NCBI RefSeq assembly: GCF_000301035.1 | Contig: NZ_JH932292.1 | Location: 1-64,000, forward strand | DNA: 64,000 nucleotides | Reading direction: 5' to 3' | Origin: Facklamia hominis CCUG 36813 | GTDB taxonomy: Bacteria; Bacillota; Bacilli; Lactobacillales; Aerococcaceae | Shown: piece by piece, positions 39,170 through 48,117 of the stretch | How the letters are laid out: each line of letters opens with the position of its first letter | Numbering within the stretch: the stretch's first letter is position 1 | Program-made: the position numbers and the translations under genes | The notes under the pieces: generated by a model | What the model was told of the DNA's origin: nothing | What the model saw: only the letters and a program-made list of their open reading frames with translations | Databases searched by the model: none

Positions 39170-39700
39170 ATGAATTTATTAATGCTCGGCCATTCGATTC
39201 TTGCCTTTTATAAACAAGATCGTTTAGGAAGCTGGGAAATCACCAATGTATCAAAGCAAGGAGTTATAGCTAAGGAGGGTTATCAACGTTTACTTAGCGA
39301 GCCAGAATTGTTAAATGGCAAAGACGCTGTCTTGATTATGTTCGGTATTAATGAACTTTATTATCAAATGAAGATTGAATCTATTATTACTAATCTAAAG
39401 AAAATGATTAAATTTATTCGAGAGCAAAAACAAGAGATTCCAATTATCTTATGCCATGTCATTCAGACAGCTGAAACGAACCGTTTGAAGCCTGATCGTA
39501 TTGAATCTGTAAATTTGGAAATAGATAAATTAGCTAAAGAATATTCAACATTAATTTTAGATTGGCAGGCATTCTATCGAGATCAAGGTGAAATTCAACC
39601 CGAATATACTATAGATGGCATTCATCTTTCAAAAAAAGGATACGATCTATTTAGTCAAACGTTATTAGATCTGTTAAACAATAATATTTCAAAGGAGTGA
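39170..39700 (+). CDS. SGNH/GDSL hydrolase
   Basis: 176 aa esterase/deacylase of the SGNH fold. Block I is LMLGHSILAF, with GHS in place of the usual GDS. MFGINEL is the Asn block near residue 62, and TIDGIHLSKKGY near 145 gives the catalytic Asp and His. No signal peptide, so cytoplasmic. It is followed 1 bp later by a ROK-family gene, so it likely removes an acyl group from an imported sugar derivative (inference). The start ATG follows GAGGGTGG. Confidence 0.82.
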   Translation: MNLLMLGHSILAFYKQDRLGSWEITNVSKQGVIAKEGYQRLLSEPELLNGKDAVLIMFGINELYYQMKIESIITNLKKMIKFIREQKQEIPIILCHVIQTAETNRLKPDRIESVNLEIDKLAKEYSTLILDWQAFYRDQGEIQPEYTIDGIHLSKKGYDLFSQTLLDLLNNNISKE

Positions 39701-39701
39701 G

Positions 39702-40592
39702 ATGATGTATTTTGTAATGGATGTAGGAGGAAACTACATTAAGTCGGGTCGGGTCAATGATCAGGGGGATCTAATAGAAACTTTTCCTTCAGTAAAAACA
39801 CCGTTAAATTTATCGGCATTTGAGGAGGCACTTGAAAAGGTCCTTTCTTCGCTGGATGAAAAAGACAAGGGAATTGCGATTAGTCATACTGGGATTGTGG
39901 ATGATGATCGAGGCGTATTAGTTTTTAACGGATCTTTACCTTTTCTAAAAGGATATCCTTATCGAGAAAAACTACAGCAACAATATCAGAAAAAAATTAA
40001 TCTTATCAATGATGGGCAGGCTGCTGTGATCGCAGAACATCAGTTGGGAGCCTTAAAAGGTGTTGCTAATGGTCTTGCGTTAACCTTAGGAACTGGACTT
40101 GCCTTAGGAATTATTATCGATCATAAATTGTATAAAGGTAGTCATAATGTGGCCGGAGAGGTTTCATTTATTTTGCCTGAATATTTTGCTAATCCTTTAG
40201 TAAGACAAGGGGGAGTGTTTAACTTTGTGCGTCCAGCCAATCATTTGTTAGATTGTAAGGATGAGAATGATGCGGAAAATGTATTTAAAGCGATACGGGC
40301 TAATCATCAACCGGTGATCGATTTATTTAATGACTATTGTCAAGTCATTGCTACACTTATTTATAACCTTCACCTTGTTTTTGATGTTGAGCGAATTGCT
40401 ATCGGTGGAGGAATTTCAAACGAACCTCTGATGATCGAGGGAATAAGAAAAGCCTATCATGCACTTTATGAGAATCATCCCTCCTTTGTCTTTAGGGAAG
40501 AGATTTTTGAACCTGCTCCTTTAACAACCTGTCATTTTAAAAACGGGGCGAACTTATTAGGGGCCTATTTGTATGCCAAAACCAGTCTTTAG
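39702..40592 (+). CDS. ROK-family sugar kinase
   Basis: 296 aa ROK protein of the ASKHA fold. VMDVGGNYIKSGRV is the phosphate-1 loop and ALTLGTGLALGIIID near residue 128 the second ATP/sugar motif. There is no N-terminal helix-turn-helix, so it is a kinase rather than a repressor. The usual Cys-rich zinc motif of ROK glucokinases is absent. It may phosphorylate a hexose, amino sugar or similar. ATG at 39702, with another ATG 3 bp later; GGAG overlaps the SGNH stop. Confidence 0.87.
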   Translation: MMYFVMDVGGNYIKSGRVNDQGDLIETFPSVKTPLNLSAFEEALEKVLSSLDEKDKGIAISHTGIVDDDRGVLVFNGSLPFLKGYPYREKLQQQYQKKINLINDGQAAVIAEHQLGALKGVANGLALTLGTGLALGIIIDHKLYKGSHNVAGEVSFILPEYFANPLVRQGGVFNFVRPANHLLDCKDENDAENVFKAIRANHQPVIDLFNDYCQVIATLIYNLHLVFDVERIAIGGGISNEPLMIEGIRKAYHALYENHPSFVFREEIFEPAPLTTCHFKNGANLLGAYLYAKTSL

Positions 40593-40730
40593 AAGCATTT
40601 ATTTATTTTTCTAATAAACTTTATTTTAATAAAAGAAGTGAGAATTTATATAAAAAAAGTGATAATATAGCTTCTTCTAATAAAAAAGTTTATGCGACAA
40701 CTTGAAATTTAAAATAAAACAACAATAGAC
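40593..40730. other. AT-rich gap before the grdX promoter
   Basis: About 140 bp, mostly A and T with no open frame, no hairpin with a clear T-run and no recognised motif. Confidence 0.6.
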
Positions 40731-40759
40731 TTGTAAAACTTATTGATTTTAGTTATAAT
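40731..40759 (+). promoter_or_regulatory. Promoter of grdX-grdE-grdB
   Basis: TTGTAA (40731-40736), 17-bp spacer, TATAAT (40754-40759). RNA would begin near 40766, exactly where the pseudoknot-capable leader starts. Confidence 0.8.
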
Positions 40760-40765
40760 ATTCAC

Positions 40766-40856
40766 AAGAACAAGGACTAGTGCAACCACCACGGTTTTGT
40801 TCTTTAGGTCATTTATTAGCGTAGATGATCCAGCACTAGTGTCGAGAGGTGAAGGA
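40766..40856 (+). promoter_or_regulatory. Pseudoknot-capable leader of grdX (candidate riboswitch)
   Basis: The 91-nt leader has two long-range pairings. AAGAACAAGG (40766-40775) pairs with TTTTGTTCTT (40795-40804), 8 Watson-Crick pairs and 2 G-U. The next bases ACTAGTGC (40776-40783) pair perfectly with GCACTAGT (40833-40840). The strand order is A-B-A'-B', an H-type pseudoknot, or two competing hairpins. The second stem ends 4 nt before the GAGAGGTGAAGG ribosome binding region. It does not match the glycine, SAM, THF or cobalamin riboswitch patterns I know. Confidence 0.5.
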
Positions 40857-41255
40857 ATGCAAATCATCACAAACAATCCGATGGTTAAAGAAAAAATCAA
40901 GTCCTGTCCTGTTGAATTTATCGATGGGACATATGCGGATGTCTTCAAAGAAACTAAGCGATTAGTTGTTGAAGAGCGTTTGGTTATTTTAACACATCCA
41001 TTGTCTGGTTCAATTAAACCTAACGAGACCTACTATAAATCAATCCTTATCACTACTACACAACTACAACAGATTGATATGGAAAGTCTTGATCTTATTG
41101 ATAATGCATTGGATGTCTACGAAAAGTTCAATAAAAACCGTAAGACTCCACAATGGACCCCTCAAATTCTTGAGGATTTTGCGGATATTGATCTTGACTT
41201 GATTGAAAATGCTTTATCTCGCATTCGTTTCTCCCCTGAGTTACGATTCAAGTAA
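40857..41255 (+). CDS. grdX: GrdX family protein
   Basis: 132 aa, the small protein of unknown role that leads many grd operons. Seen are MQIITNNPMVKEK at the N terminus and ILTHPLSGSIKPNETYYKSI near residue 46, the typical GrdX core. It has no catalytic motif I can name and no cysteine pair; one cysteine is at residue 17. The ATG at 40857 is preferred because AGAGGTGAAGG is directly upstream and earlier in-frame codons overlap the promoter and leader. It is followed 35 bp later by grdE. Confidence 0.88.
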   Translation: MQIITNNPMVKEKIKSCPVEFIDGTYADVFKETKRLVVEERLVILTHPLSGSIKPNETYYKSILITTTQLQQIDMESLDLIDNALDVYEKFNKNRKTPQWTPQILEDFADIDLDLIENALSRIRFSPELRFK

Positions 41256-41290
41256 CTTGCGTATTTAGAAATATTAACAGAGGTGATTAA

Positions 41291-42577
41291 ATGAAACTTG
41301 AATTAGGAAAAATTCAAATTAAAGATGTTCAAAAAGCATCCGAATCAAAAGTTGAAAACGGTACTTTGTACATCAATGAAGAAGAAATTAAAGAGATCGT
41401 TTTAGCAGATGATCACATTGTTAAATGTGAAGTTGAAATTGCTAAACCAGGTGAATCAACCCGTATTACACCTATCAAAGACGTGATTGAACCACGTTGT
41501 AAAGTAGAAGGCGACTGCGAAATCTTCCCAGGTGTTATCTCCAAAGTAGATCGCGTTGGTGAAGGACGTACTCACGCACTTAAAGGTTGTGCAGTGGCTA
41601 CTGTTGGTAAGATTGTTGGTTTCCAAGAAGGTATTGTTGATATGCAAGGACCTGGTGCAGAATTAACACCATTTTCAAAATTAATCAACATTTGCTTAGT
41701 AGTAGAACCAGCTGAAGGTATTAAACCTCATCAATATGAACAAGCAGTTCGTGAAGCAGGATTTAAGGTTGCTTTATACTTAGGTAAATTAGGTAAAGAA
41801 GTTGAACCTGATGAAGTAGTTACTTATGAAACAAAACCATTATTGGATCAAATTGCAGAGTATCCTGAATTACCAAAAGTTGGTTATGTATACATGTTAC
41901 AAACTCAAGGTTTGTTACACGATACTTATGTATACGGAACAGATGCTAAACATATCGTTCCTTCAATTCTTTACCCAACGGAAGTAATGGACGGAGCCAT
42001 TGTTTCTGGTAACTGTGTGTCTGCTTGTGATAAGAATACAACATACCACCACTTAAATAATCCAGTTATCGAAGATTTATACGCACGTCATGGAAAAGAT
42101 ATCAACTTTGTCGGTGTTATCATCACTAACGAAGCGGTTTACTTGAATGATAAGAAACGTTCATCTGACTGGACAGCTAAATTATGCCGTTATTTAGGTT
42201 TGGATGGCGCTATTGTTACTCAAGAAGGATTTGGTAACCCAGATACTGACTTGATTATGAACGCTAAGAAAATTGCTGGACAAGGTGTTAAGACGGTTAT
42301 CGTTACAGACGAATATGCTGGACGTGACGGTGCTTCCCAATCTCTAGCTGATGCGGATCCATCTGCAGATGCCGTAGTTACTGGCGGAAACGCTAACGAA
42401 GTGATTGTATTACCTCCAATGGATCGTATTATCGGTACATTAGATTATGTTGATACAGTTGCTGGTGGATTTGACGGAAGCTTACGCGAAAATGGCGAAA
42501 TTGAAGTTGAAATTCAAGCTATCACTGGTGCAACCAATGAAATGGGCTTCAATAAACGCACGGCTCGTGGAGTTTAA
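41291..42577 (+). CDS. grdE: Glycine reductase protein B proprotein GrdE
   Basis: 428-aa proprotein of the substrate-binding protein B. In known GrdE it is cleaved between Asn and Cys242 to yield two subunits, the new N-terminal cysteine becoming the carbonyl (pyruvoyl-type) group that binds the amine as a Schiff base. Here the motif is SGN-CVSACDKN and the Cys is codon 242 exactly. The length and the PGAELTPFSKLINICLVVEP block near 127 also fit. It is placed between grdX and grdB, 23 bp before the latter. Glycine is the default substrate for GrdE/GrdB; sarcosine or betaine forms (GrdG, GrdI) are close relatives, so specificity is inferred. Confidence 0.95.
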   Translation: MKLELGKIQIKDVQKASESKVENGTLYINEEEIKEIVLADDHIVKCEVEIAKPGESTRITPIKDVIEPRCKVEGDCEIFPGVISKVDRVGEGRTHALKGCAVATVGKIVGFQEGIVDMQGPGAELTPFSKLINICLVVEPAEGIKPHQYEQAVREAGFKVALYLGKLGKEVEPDEVVTYETKPLLDQIAEYPELPKVGYVYMLQTQGLLHDTYVYGTDAKHIVPSILYPTEVMDGAIVSGNCVSACDKNTTYHHLNNPVIEDLYARHGKDINFVGVIITNEAVYLNDKKRSSDWTAKLCRYLGLDGAIVTQEGFGNPDTDLIMNAKKIAGQGVKTVIVTDEYAGRDGASQSLADADPSADAVVTGGNANEVIVLPPMDRIIGTLDYVDTVAGGFDGSLRENGEIEVEIQAITGATNEMGFNKRTARGV

Positions 42578-42600
42578 TCAAGGATTATAAGGGAGGTTAA

Positions 42601-43905
42601 ATGATGAGTAAAAAACGTGTAGTACACTATATTAACCAATTCTACGCTGGTATCGGTGGGGAAGAAAAAGCTGATACAAAGCCTTTTAAAGAAGATGGCG
42701 TTAAAGGACCTGGTGTTGGTCTTAATGGTTTAATTAAAGATAATGGTGAAATCGTTGGTACAGTAGTCTGTGGTGACTCTTACTTTAACGAAAATCCAGA
42801 AGCAATCGATGAAGTTATTGAAATGATCAAATCATTTGAACCAGATCTAGTGATCGCGGGACCTGCATTTAACGCTGGTCGTTATGGGGTTGCATCTGGT
42901 GCGGTTGCAACAGCTGTGGTTGAACGTCTAGGTATTCCAGCTGTAACTGGTATGTACGAAGAAAACCCTGGTGTGGATATGTATAAGAAAGTTCCTTACA
43001 TTGTTCAAACAGGTAACTCTGCTGCAACCATGCGTAAAGCATTGCCTGCTATTGCAAACGTAGTAAACAAAATTTTAGAAGGTAAAGAATTATCTCCTAA
43101 AGAAGACGGTTACTTCGAACGTCACCGTAAGAACTTCTTTACCGAAGAACGTGGATCATTCCGTGCGGTTGATATGTTAGTTAAGAAGTTAAATGGCGAA
43201 GAATTCGTAACAGAATATCCAATGCCTGACTTCGACAATGTGGAACCAGGTGCTGCTATTAAAGATTTATCGAAAGCTAAGATTGCGATCGTTACTTCTG
43301 GTGGTATCGTACCTCATGGTAACCCAGATCACATTGAATCTTCATCAGCTTCTAAATATGGTCGTTATGACATTGCTGGTGTTGATGATCTTAAAGAGGG
43401 TGAATGGGAAACAGCTCACGGTGGTTATGACCCAACTTATGCCAACGAAGACTCTGACCGTGTTATCCCAGTAGACGTATTACGTCAAAAGGAAAAAGAC
43501 GGAGAAATTGGAGAATTATTCCACTATTTCTACTCTACAGTTGGTAATGGTACTGCTGTTGCTTCTGCAAAAGCATACTCTGAAGCTATCGCTAAGGAAT
43601 TATTGGAAAATAATGTCGATGCTGTTATTCTTACCTCTACTTGAGGTACCTGTACACGTTGCGGAGCAACAATGGTTAAAGGTATCGAAAAAACTGGTAT
43701 TCCTGTAGTTCATATGTGTACAGTTACACCTATTTCTCTTACTGTAGGTGCTAACCGTATCATTCCTACGATTGCTATTCCTCACCCATTAGGAAATCCA
43801 GCATTAGATCATGAGGAAGAATTCAAATTACGTACACACTTAGTTGATAAAGCTCTTAAGGCTTTAACAACTGAAGTTTCTGGACAAACAGTCTTTGAAG
43901 ACTAA
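42601..43905 (+). CDS. grdB: Glycine reductase selenoprotein B, GrdB (Sec encoded by TGA at 43642-43644)
   Basis: The catalytic selenoprotein of component B. Its selenolate attacks the alpha carbon of the substrate Schiff base, releasing ammonia and forming Se-carboxymethyl-Sec, which is handed to GrdA. 434 aa with Sec at codon 348 in the motif TST-U-GTCTRCGA. The CxxC that follows Sec is kept. The N terminus VVHYINQFYAGIGGEEKAD is characteristic. Two in-frame ATGs (42601, 42604) follow GGGAGG. The coding frame continues 86 codons beyond the TGA with family sequence to TAA. A GGA-loop hairpin at 43658-43670 is a good SECIS. Confidence 0.97.
43645..43670 (+). promoter_or_regulatory. Candidate SECIS in grdB
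   Basis: 5-bp stem GUUGC/GCAAC with loop GGA (43658-43670). The loop GG lies 18 nt after the TGA. Same geometry as the hairpin in nox. Confidence 0.68.
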
Positions 43906-43920
43906 TTTATAAAGAAACTT

Positions 43921-43947
43921 AAGCCCTTGCTAATGCAGGGGCTTTTA
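43921..43947 (+). terminator. Terminator after grdB
   Basis: AGCCCTTGC-TAAT-GCAGGGGCT hairpin followed by TTTT. Confidence 0.88.
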
Positions 43948-44079
43948 TTTGTTTTATTTATGTAATTTTATAATAAATATTAGCGATATATTTAAATATC
44001 AAATAACTATCTGTTGATATTGATTAAATATTATGTCAATGAGATAATAAGGATATAAATTCAAAAGGGAAAGAGGATA

Positions 44080-45297
44080 ATGATGAAGAAGTTTTTATTA
44101 AAAGCGACAGCATTTGTTCTATCGGCTAGCAGTTTATTAGGACTAAGTCCTTTAGTTCATGCAGAAGATAACAATGAAATTTCTATTTTGGCTCCTGGTT
44201 ATGATGGTGGATACCTTAAAGAAGAATTGGATAAGGGTGTTGCTGGATTTGAAGAGGCTACTGGCGCTAAGGTTAATATTATTAATGTTGACTGGGATGA
44301 TTTAAACTCTAAAATTGTTCAACTTGCTTCAGCTAACCAAGCACCAGATATCATGATGATTGGTACTCGTTCATTAAAACAATTTGCGGAAGAAGGAATT
44401 ATTCAACCGCTAGATGACTATATTACCCCTGAATTTACTGAACCACGGGTTGAATCTGTATTACATGCAGCAAATATTGATGGCAAACAATATGGAATTC
44501 CATTTGCTTTTTCTAGCCGTGGTCTATTCTATCGTTCTGATTTAGTTGAAAAAGCTCCAACTAATTGGGATGAATTATTAGAAACAGCTCGTCAAATCAA
44601 AAAAGATAATCCAGATATGTATGCTTTCTACTTACCAGTTGATGGACCTGGTACTTCTATCGAATTGATGTCCTTCTTCTATCAAAATGAAGGATATATC
44701 TTTAATGATAAAGGTGAGTATGAAGTTAATAATGCAGCTAATGTTGAAACGCTTGAATATTTAGCTCAATTTGTACAAGAAGATTTGGTACCTAGCCCAC
44801 TTGACTCTCCTAGAAATGAAGCTGCTAAAATGTTCATTAATGGTGATTTAGCTATGTTTATGTCTGGTCCATGGGAAAAAGAAGAATTAGATAAGGCTTC
44901 TGATAAAGCACCTTATTTAACAGCAAAATTACCAAAAGGAAAAGTAGAAGCTGTTAATATTGCAACTGACTCTTATGTAATTCCTAAGGGTGCTAAAAAT
45001 CCTGACTTGGCATGGAAATTTATTGATTTTATGGGTCAAGAAGAATACCAACGTCCTATTTCTGAAGCCTTTGACTGGTTCCCAATCTTAAAAGCAGAAC
45101 AGTCTGATGAACGTTTCCAAACTGATTTTATGAAACCATTTAGTGAAATCATTGAATTTGGACAACCTGATCCGCATACTTCTAATTGGGATACTTTCCA
45201 CCGTCACTTTAATTTAGCGATTCAAGAAGCTTTAACCGGTGAAAAGACAGCTCAAGAAGCTTTAGATGATGCTCAAAAGGCATTAACACAAGAATAA
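44080..45297 (+). CDS. CUT1-type extracellular solute-binding protein (system 2), without lipobox
   Basis: 405 aa. The signal peptide ends at SPLVHA-EDN, a type I site, with no cysteine nearby. Mature landmarks are SILAPGYDGGY, ASANQAPDIMMIGTRSLKQF (near 85) and GIPFAFSSRGLFYRSDLVEKA, typical of oligosaccharide-type binding proteins. It starts a second importer operon directly downstream of grdB. The ligand is not identifiable; being next to grdEB makes an amine- or methyl-bearing compound plausible (inference). Confidence 0.88.
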   Translation: MMKKFLLKATAFVLSASSLLGLSPLVHAEDNNEISILAPGYDGGYLKEELDKGVAGFEEATGAKVNIINVDWDDLNSKIVQLASANQAPDIMMIGTRSLKQFAEEGIIQPLDDYITPEFTEPRVESVLHAANIDGKQYGIPFAFSSRGLFYRSDLVEKAPTNWDELLETARQIKKDNPDMYAFYLPVDGPGTSIELMSFFYQNEGYIFNDKGEYEVNNAANVETLEYLAQFVQEDLVPSPLDSPRNEAAKMFINGDLAMFMSGPWEKEELDKASDKAPYLTAKLPKGKVEAVNIATDSYVIPKGAKNPDLAWKFIDFMGQEEYQRPISEAFDWFPILKAEQSDERFQTDFMKPFSEIIEFGQPDPHTSNWDTFHRHFNLAIQEALTGEKTAQEALDDAQKALTQE

Positions 45298-45315
45298 AAT
45301 CAGCCTATTTAGGGT

Positions 45316-45348
45316 AAAGAAAGCTGGGTTTTACCCAGCTTTCTTTAT
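45316..45348 (+). terminator. Attenuating hairpin between binding protein and permease genes (system 2)
   Basis: AAAGAAAGCTGGGT / ACCCAGCTTTCTTT with a 3-nt loop, 24 bp before the permease start. Same placement as in the other two importers. Confidence 0.82.
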
Positions 45349-45372
45349 ATTCTTTTAAAAAGGAGGGCCGTT

Positions 45373-46242
45373 ATGATTCAAAAGAAAAATTTTCAAGCGA
45401 TTTATTTTTTATTACCGGCAATGATTCTACTAACTATTTTATATGCTTACCCTATGTTTTTACTTCTCGTTCAATCTTTTCAGAAAGTTGAATTGTTTGG
45501 TGATCAATCTAAATTTGTTGCCTTCGATAATTATATAAGATTATTAAAGGATAAAGGAATTTATCATAATTTAAGAATTACCTTGCTTTATTCTTTTGTA
45601 ACCATAGCTATCAAAATGTTAGGTGGCTTAATGATTGCCTTGCTGATTAATTCTGATATTTATGGAAAGAAATTGGCACGGTTTATTATGTTGATTCCAT
45701 GGGCAATTCCTCAAGTAGCTGTTTCGATTATTTGGAAATGGATTTATGATACAAGATATGGTTATTTGAATTATTTTTTAGATGCCGTTAATTGGGTGCA
45801 AGGAAATATTGCTTGGCTGGCAGATAAGGATGTTACCCTCTATGCTGTTTCTATTGTTGATGCATGGATGGGCTGGCCATTAATTACCATGATGATTTTA
45901 GCAGGTTTAGAGGCGATTCCTAAGAGCCTTTATGAAGCGGGGAGATTGGATGGGGCAAATACTTGGAAACAATTTTGGCATATAACTTTGCCAGAACTCG
46001 CCCCCGTTTTGACGATTACCTTTACGCTCGTTTCAATTTGGACCTTTAATTCCTTTAATGTTATTTTTGTGATGACTCAAGGGGGCCCTTTAAGATCAAC
46101 CGAGACCTTAATGATGCGTGTCTATAATGAGGCCTTTAAGAAATTTGATTTTGGCATGTCTTCAGCATTGAGCGTATTAATCATATTGTTTATGTTGGCA
46201 TTTATTTCTTTATACATTCGCCAATTGACGAAGGAGGAGTAA
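45373..46242 (+). CDS. CUT1-type ABC permease, MalF-like (system 2)
   Basis: 289 aa with six membrane segments and the EAA loop YEAGRLDGANTWKQFWHITLP near residue 187. The start ATG follows AAAGGAGGG. It is separated by 2 bp from the next permease. Confidence 0.92.
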   Translation: MIQKKNFQAIYFLLPAMILLTILYAYPMFLLLVQSFQKVELFGDQSKFVAFDNYIRLLKDKGIYHNLRITLLYSFVTIAIKMLGGLMIALLINSDIYGKKLARFIMLIPWAIPQVAVSIIWKWIYDTRYGYLNYFLDAVNWVQGNIAWLADKDVTLYAVSIVDAWMGWPLITMMILAGLEAIPKSLYEAGRLDGANTWKQFWHITLPELAPVLTITFTLVSIWTFNSFNVIFVMTQGGPLRSTETLMMRVYNEAFKKFDFGMSSALSVLIILFMLAFISLYIRQLTKEE

Positions 46243-46244
46243 TA

Positions 46245-47069
46245 TTGAAAAAATCACGTAAATGGGTAAAAACACTTTTAATTTTTTCTTTTGTCATCCT
46301 TCTAAATGTTCCCATTCTGATTATGTTGAATACTTCTTTACAAACGTATGAACAAACGCTGCAATGGCCGCCGCAATTTTTTAGAATGCCATTACAGTGG
46401 GGGAACTTTATAGAAGTGTTAAATGGAGATTTTTCGGTAATTAAGCCTTTGCTAAATTCAATCATTGTGTCAGTTTCTACGATGCTTATTTGTACACTAG
46501 TTGCTTTATTTGCGGCATATGCTTTATCAAATTTTGACTTTAAAGGCCGAAAATGGCTTCTTTATACAATTTTGGTGATGCAGATGTTGTCTCCTGTTCT
46601 ATTAGCGAATCCATTATATGCAATATTTAATCGTCTTGGACTATTAGATTCTCTTTTTGCTTTGATTATAGCTAATACAGCCTCTTCTTTACCAATGTCG
46701 ATCTGGATGATGTATACGTATTTAGCTCAAGTACCGTCATATCTTGAAGAGGCAGCTCGTTTAGACGGAGCAAATCGCTTTGAAAGTTTAATTAAAATCA
46801 TCTTACCAACGGCAATGCCTGGCGTCATCACAGTTGGTATATTCGCCTTTATTGCAGCATGGGGAGATGTTGTTTTTGCTAGAATGGCGATTTTTACCAA
46901 AGAACTAAGACCTATTTCAATGGCATTAATGGATTTTGAATCTTTATATAAGACTTCTTGGGAATTACAGATGGCTGCATCGACCTTATCTGTATTACCT
47001 ATCTTTATTTTATTTCTTTATGTACAAAAATATTTGGGGCGTAGTCTCGCAACAGCAGGAGGTAAATAA
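46245..47069 (+). CDS. CUT1-type ABC permease, MalG-like (system 2), TTG start
   Basis: 274 aa with six membrane segments and the EAA loop LEEAARLDGANRFESLIKIILP near residue 165. The start is TTG at 46245, chosen because AAGGAGGAG lies 6 bp upstream and no ATG is nearby. Its stop overlaps the ATPase start by one base. Confidence 0.92.
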   Translation: MKKSRKWVKTLLIFSFVILLNVPILIMLNTSLQTYEQTLQWPPQFFRMPLQWGNFIEVLNGDFSVIKPLLNSIIVSVSTMLICTLVALFAAYALSNFDFKGRKWLLYTILVMQMLSPVLLANPLYAIFNRLGLLDSLFALIIANTASSLPMSIWMMYTYLAQVPSYLEEAARLDGANRFESLIKIILPTAMPGVITVGIFAFIAAWGDVVFARMAIFTKELRPISMALMDFESLYKTSWELQMAASTLSVLPIFILFLYVQKYLGRSLATAGGK

Positions 47070-48112
47070 TGGTTGCACTTGCTATTAAAAATTTAAATAA
47101 ATCCTATTCAAAAGGGAACAAAATATTTGATGATTTTAATGTTTCGTTTGATACTGGGGAGTTAATTGTCATCTTAGGACCTTCGGGGTGTGGAAAATCT
47201 ACCTTATTGAGATCGATCGCTGGACTTGAAGAAATTGAATCAGGTGAAATTGATATGGATGGGGTTAATATTGCTAACATAGACCCCAAGGATCGTCAGA
47301 TTGCCATGGTTTTTCAAAACTATGCACTTTATCCACATAAGACAGTCTATGGAAATTTAGAGTTTGGCTTAAAAATGCGTAAGGTAGATAAAGAAACGCG
47401 GCAAAAGAGGATTGAACAAGTTGCTGAAATGCTTGGATTAACGCCATTTTTACAAAGAAAACCCAAAGCTCTATCCGGTGGTCAAAGACAGCGGGTTGCA
47501 CTAGGGCGTGCCTTGGTTAATAGTCCAAAACTATTTTTGATGGATGAACCTTTATCGAATTTGGATGCCAAACTAAGAGTAAAAATGCGGTCTGAAATTA
47601 TTCAGTTACATAAACAATTAGATGAAACAATCATCTATGTGACGCATGATCAAACAGAAGCAATGACGATGGCGGATCGAATTTTATTATTGAATCAAGG
47701 AGAAATACAACAATTTGATCGCCCTGAAAAGCTTTATCATGAACCAGCTAACTTGTTTACGGCTGAATTCATTGGTTCACCCGCTATGAATATTCTCTCA
47801 CTACCAGTGGAAAACCAACAAGTTCAATTATTGAATCAAACTTTTAAATTACCATTCACTTATGATAATTCCTCTATTTATTTAGGAATTCGTCCAGAAG
47901 ACGTTACATTAACTTCTGATGGTGAACAACCAATTTTATATACTGAAAATTTAGGGAATGAATATTTAATTTTCGTGAATTATCAAGGTAAGGAAGTTGT
48001 CATACGGTCAGATAGGGATTATCCAACCAATGGGAAATATGGCTTATCATTAAATCCAGATAAATTGCACTGGTTTGATCAGGATACTCAATTAAGGAGG
48101 AGTGAGCTTTAA
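47069..48112 (+). CDS. ABC transporter ATPase, MalK-like (system 2)
   Basis: 347 aa. Walker A GPSGCGKST, Q-loop FQNYALYPH, signature LSGGQRQRVALGR, Walker [12 protein letters not shown] and the HD switch are present. The C-terminal regulatory domain contains GIRPEDV. It is close in sequence to the system 1 ATPase, so the two may be exchangeable, but each operon carries its own copy. Confidence 0.93.
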   Translation: MVALAIKNLNKSYSKGNKIFDDFNVSFDTGELIVILGPSGCGKSTLLRSIAGLEEIESGEIDMDGVNIANIDPKDRQIAMVFQNYALYPHKTVYGNLEFGLKMRKVDKETRQKRIEQVAEMLGLTPFLQRKPKALSGGQRQRVALGRALVNSPKLFLMDEPLSNLDAKLRVKMRSEIIQLHKQLDETIIYVTHDQTEAMTMADRILLLNQGEIQQFDRPEKLYHEPANLFTAEFIGSPAMNILSLPVENQQVQLLNQTFKLPFTYDNSSIYLGIRPEDVTLTSDGEQPILYTENLGNEYLIFVNYQGKEVVIRSDRDYPTNGKYGLSLNPDKLHWFDQDTQLRRSEL

Positions 48113-48117
48113 ACAAG

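Noticed and set aside
40766-40856. Glycine riboswitch upstream of grdX
   Set aside because: The conserved glycine-aptamer core and its tandem arrangement are not visible; the leader is too short.
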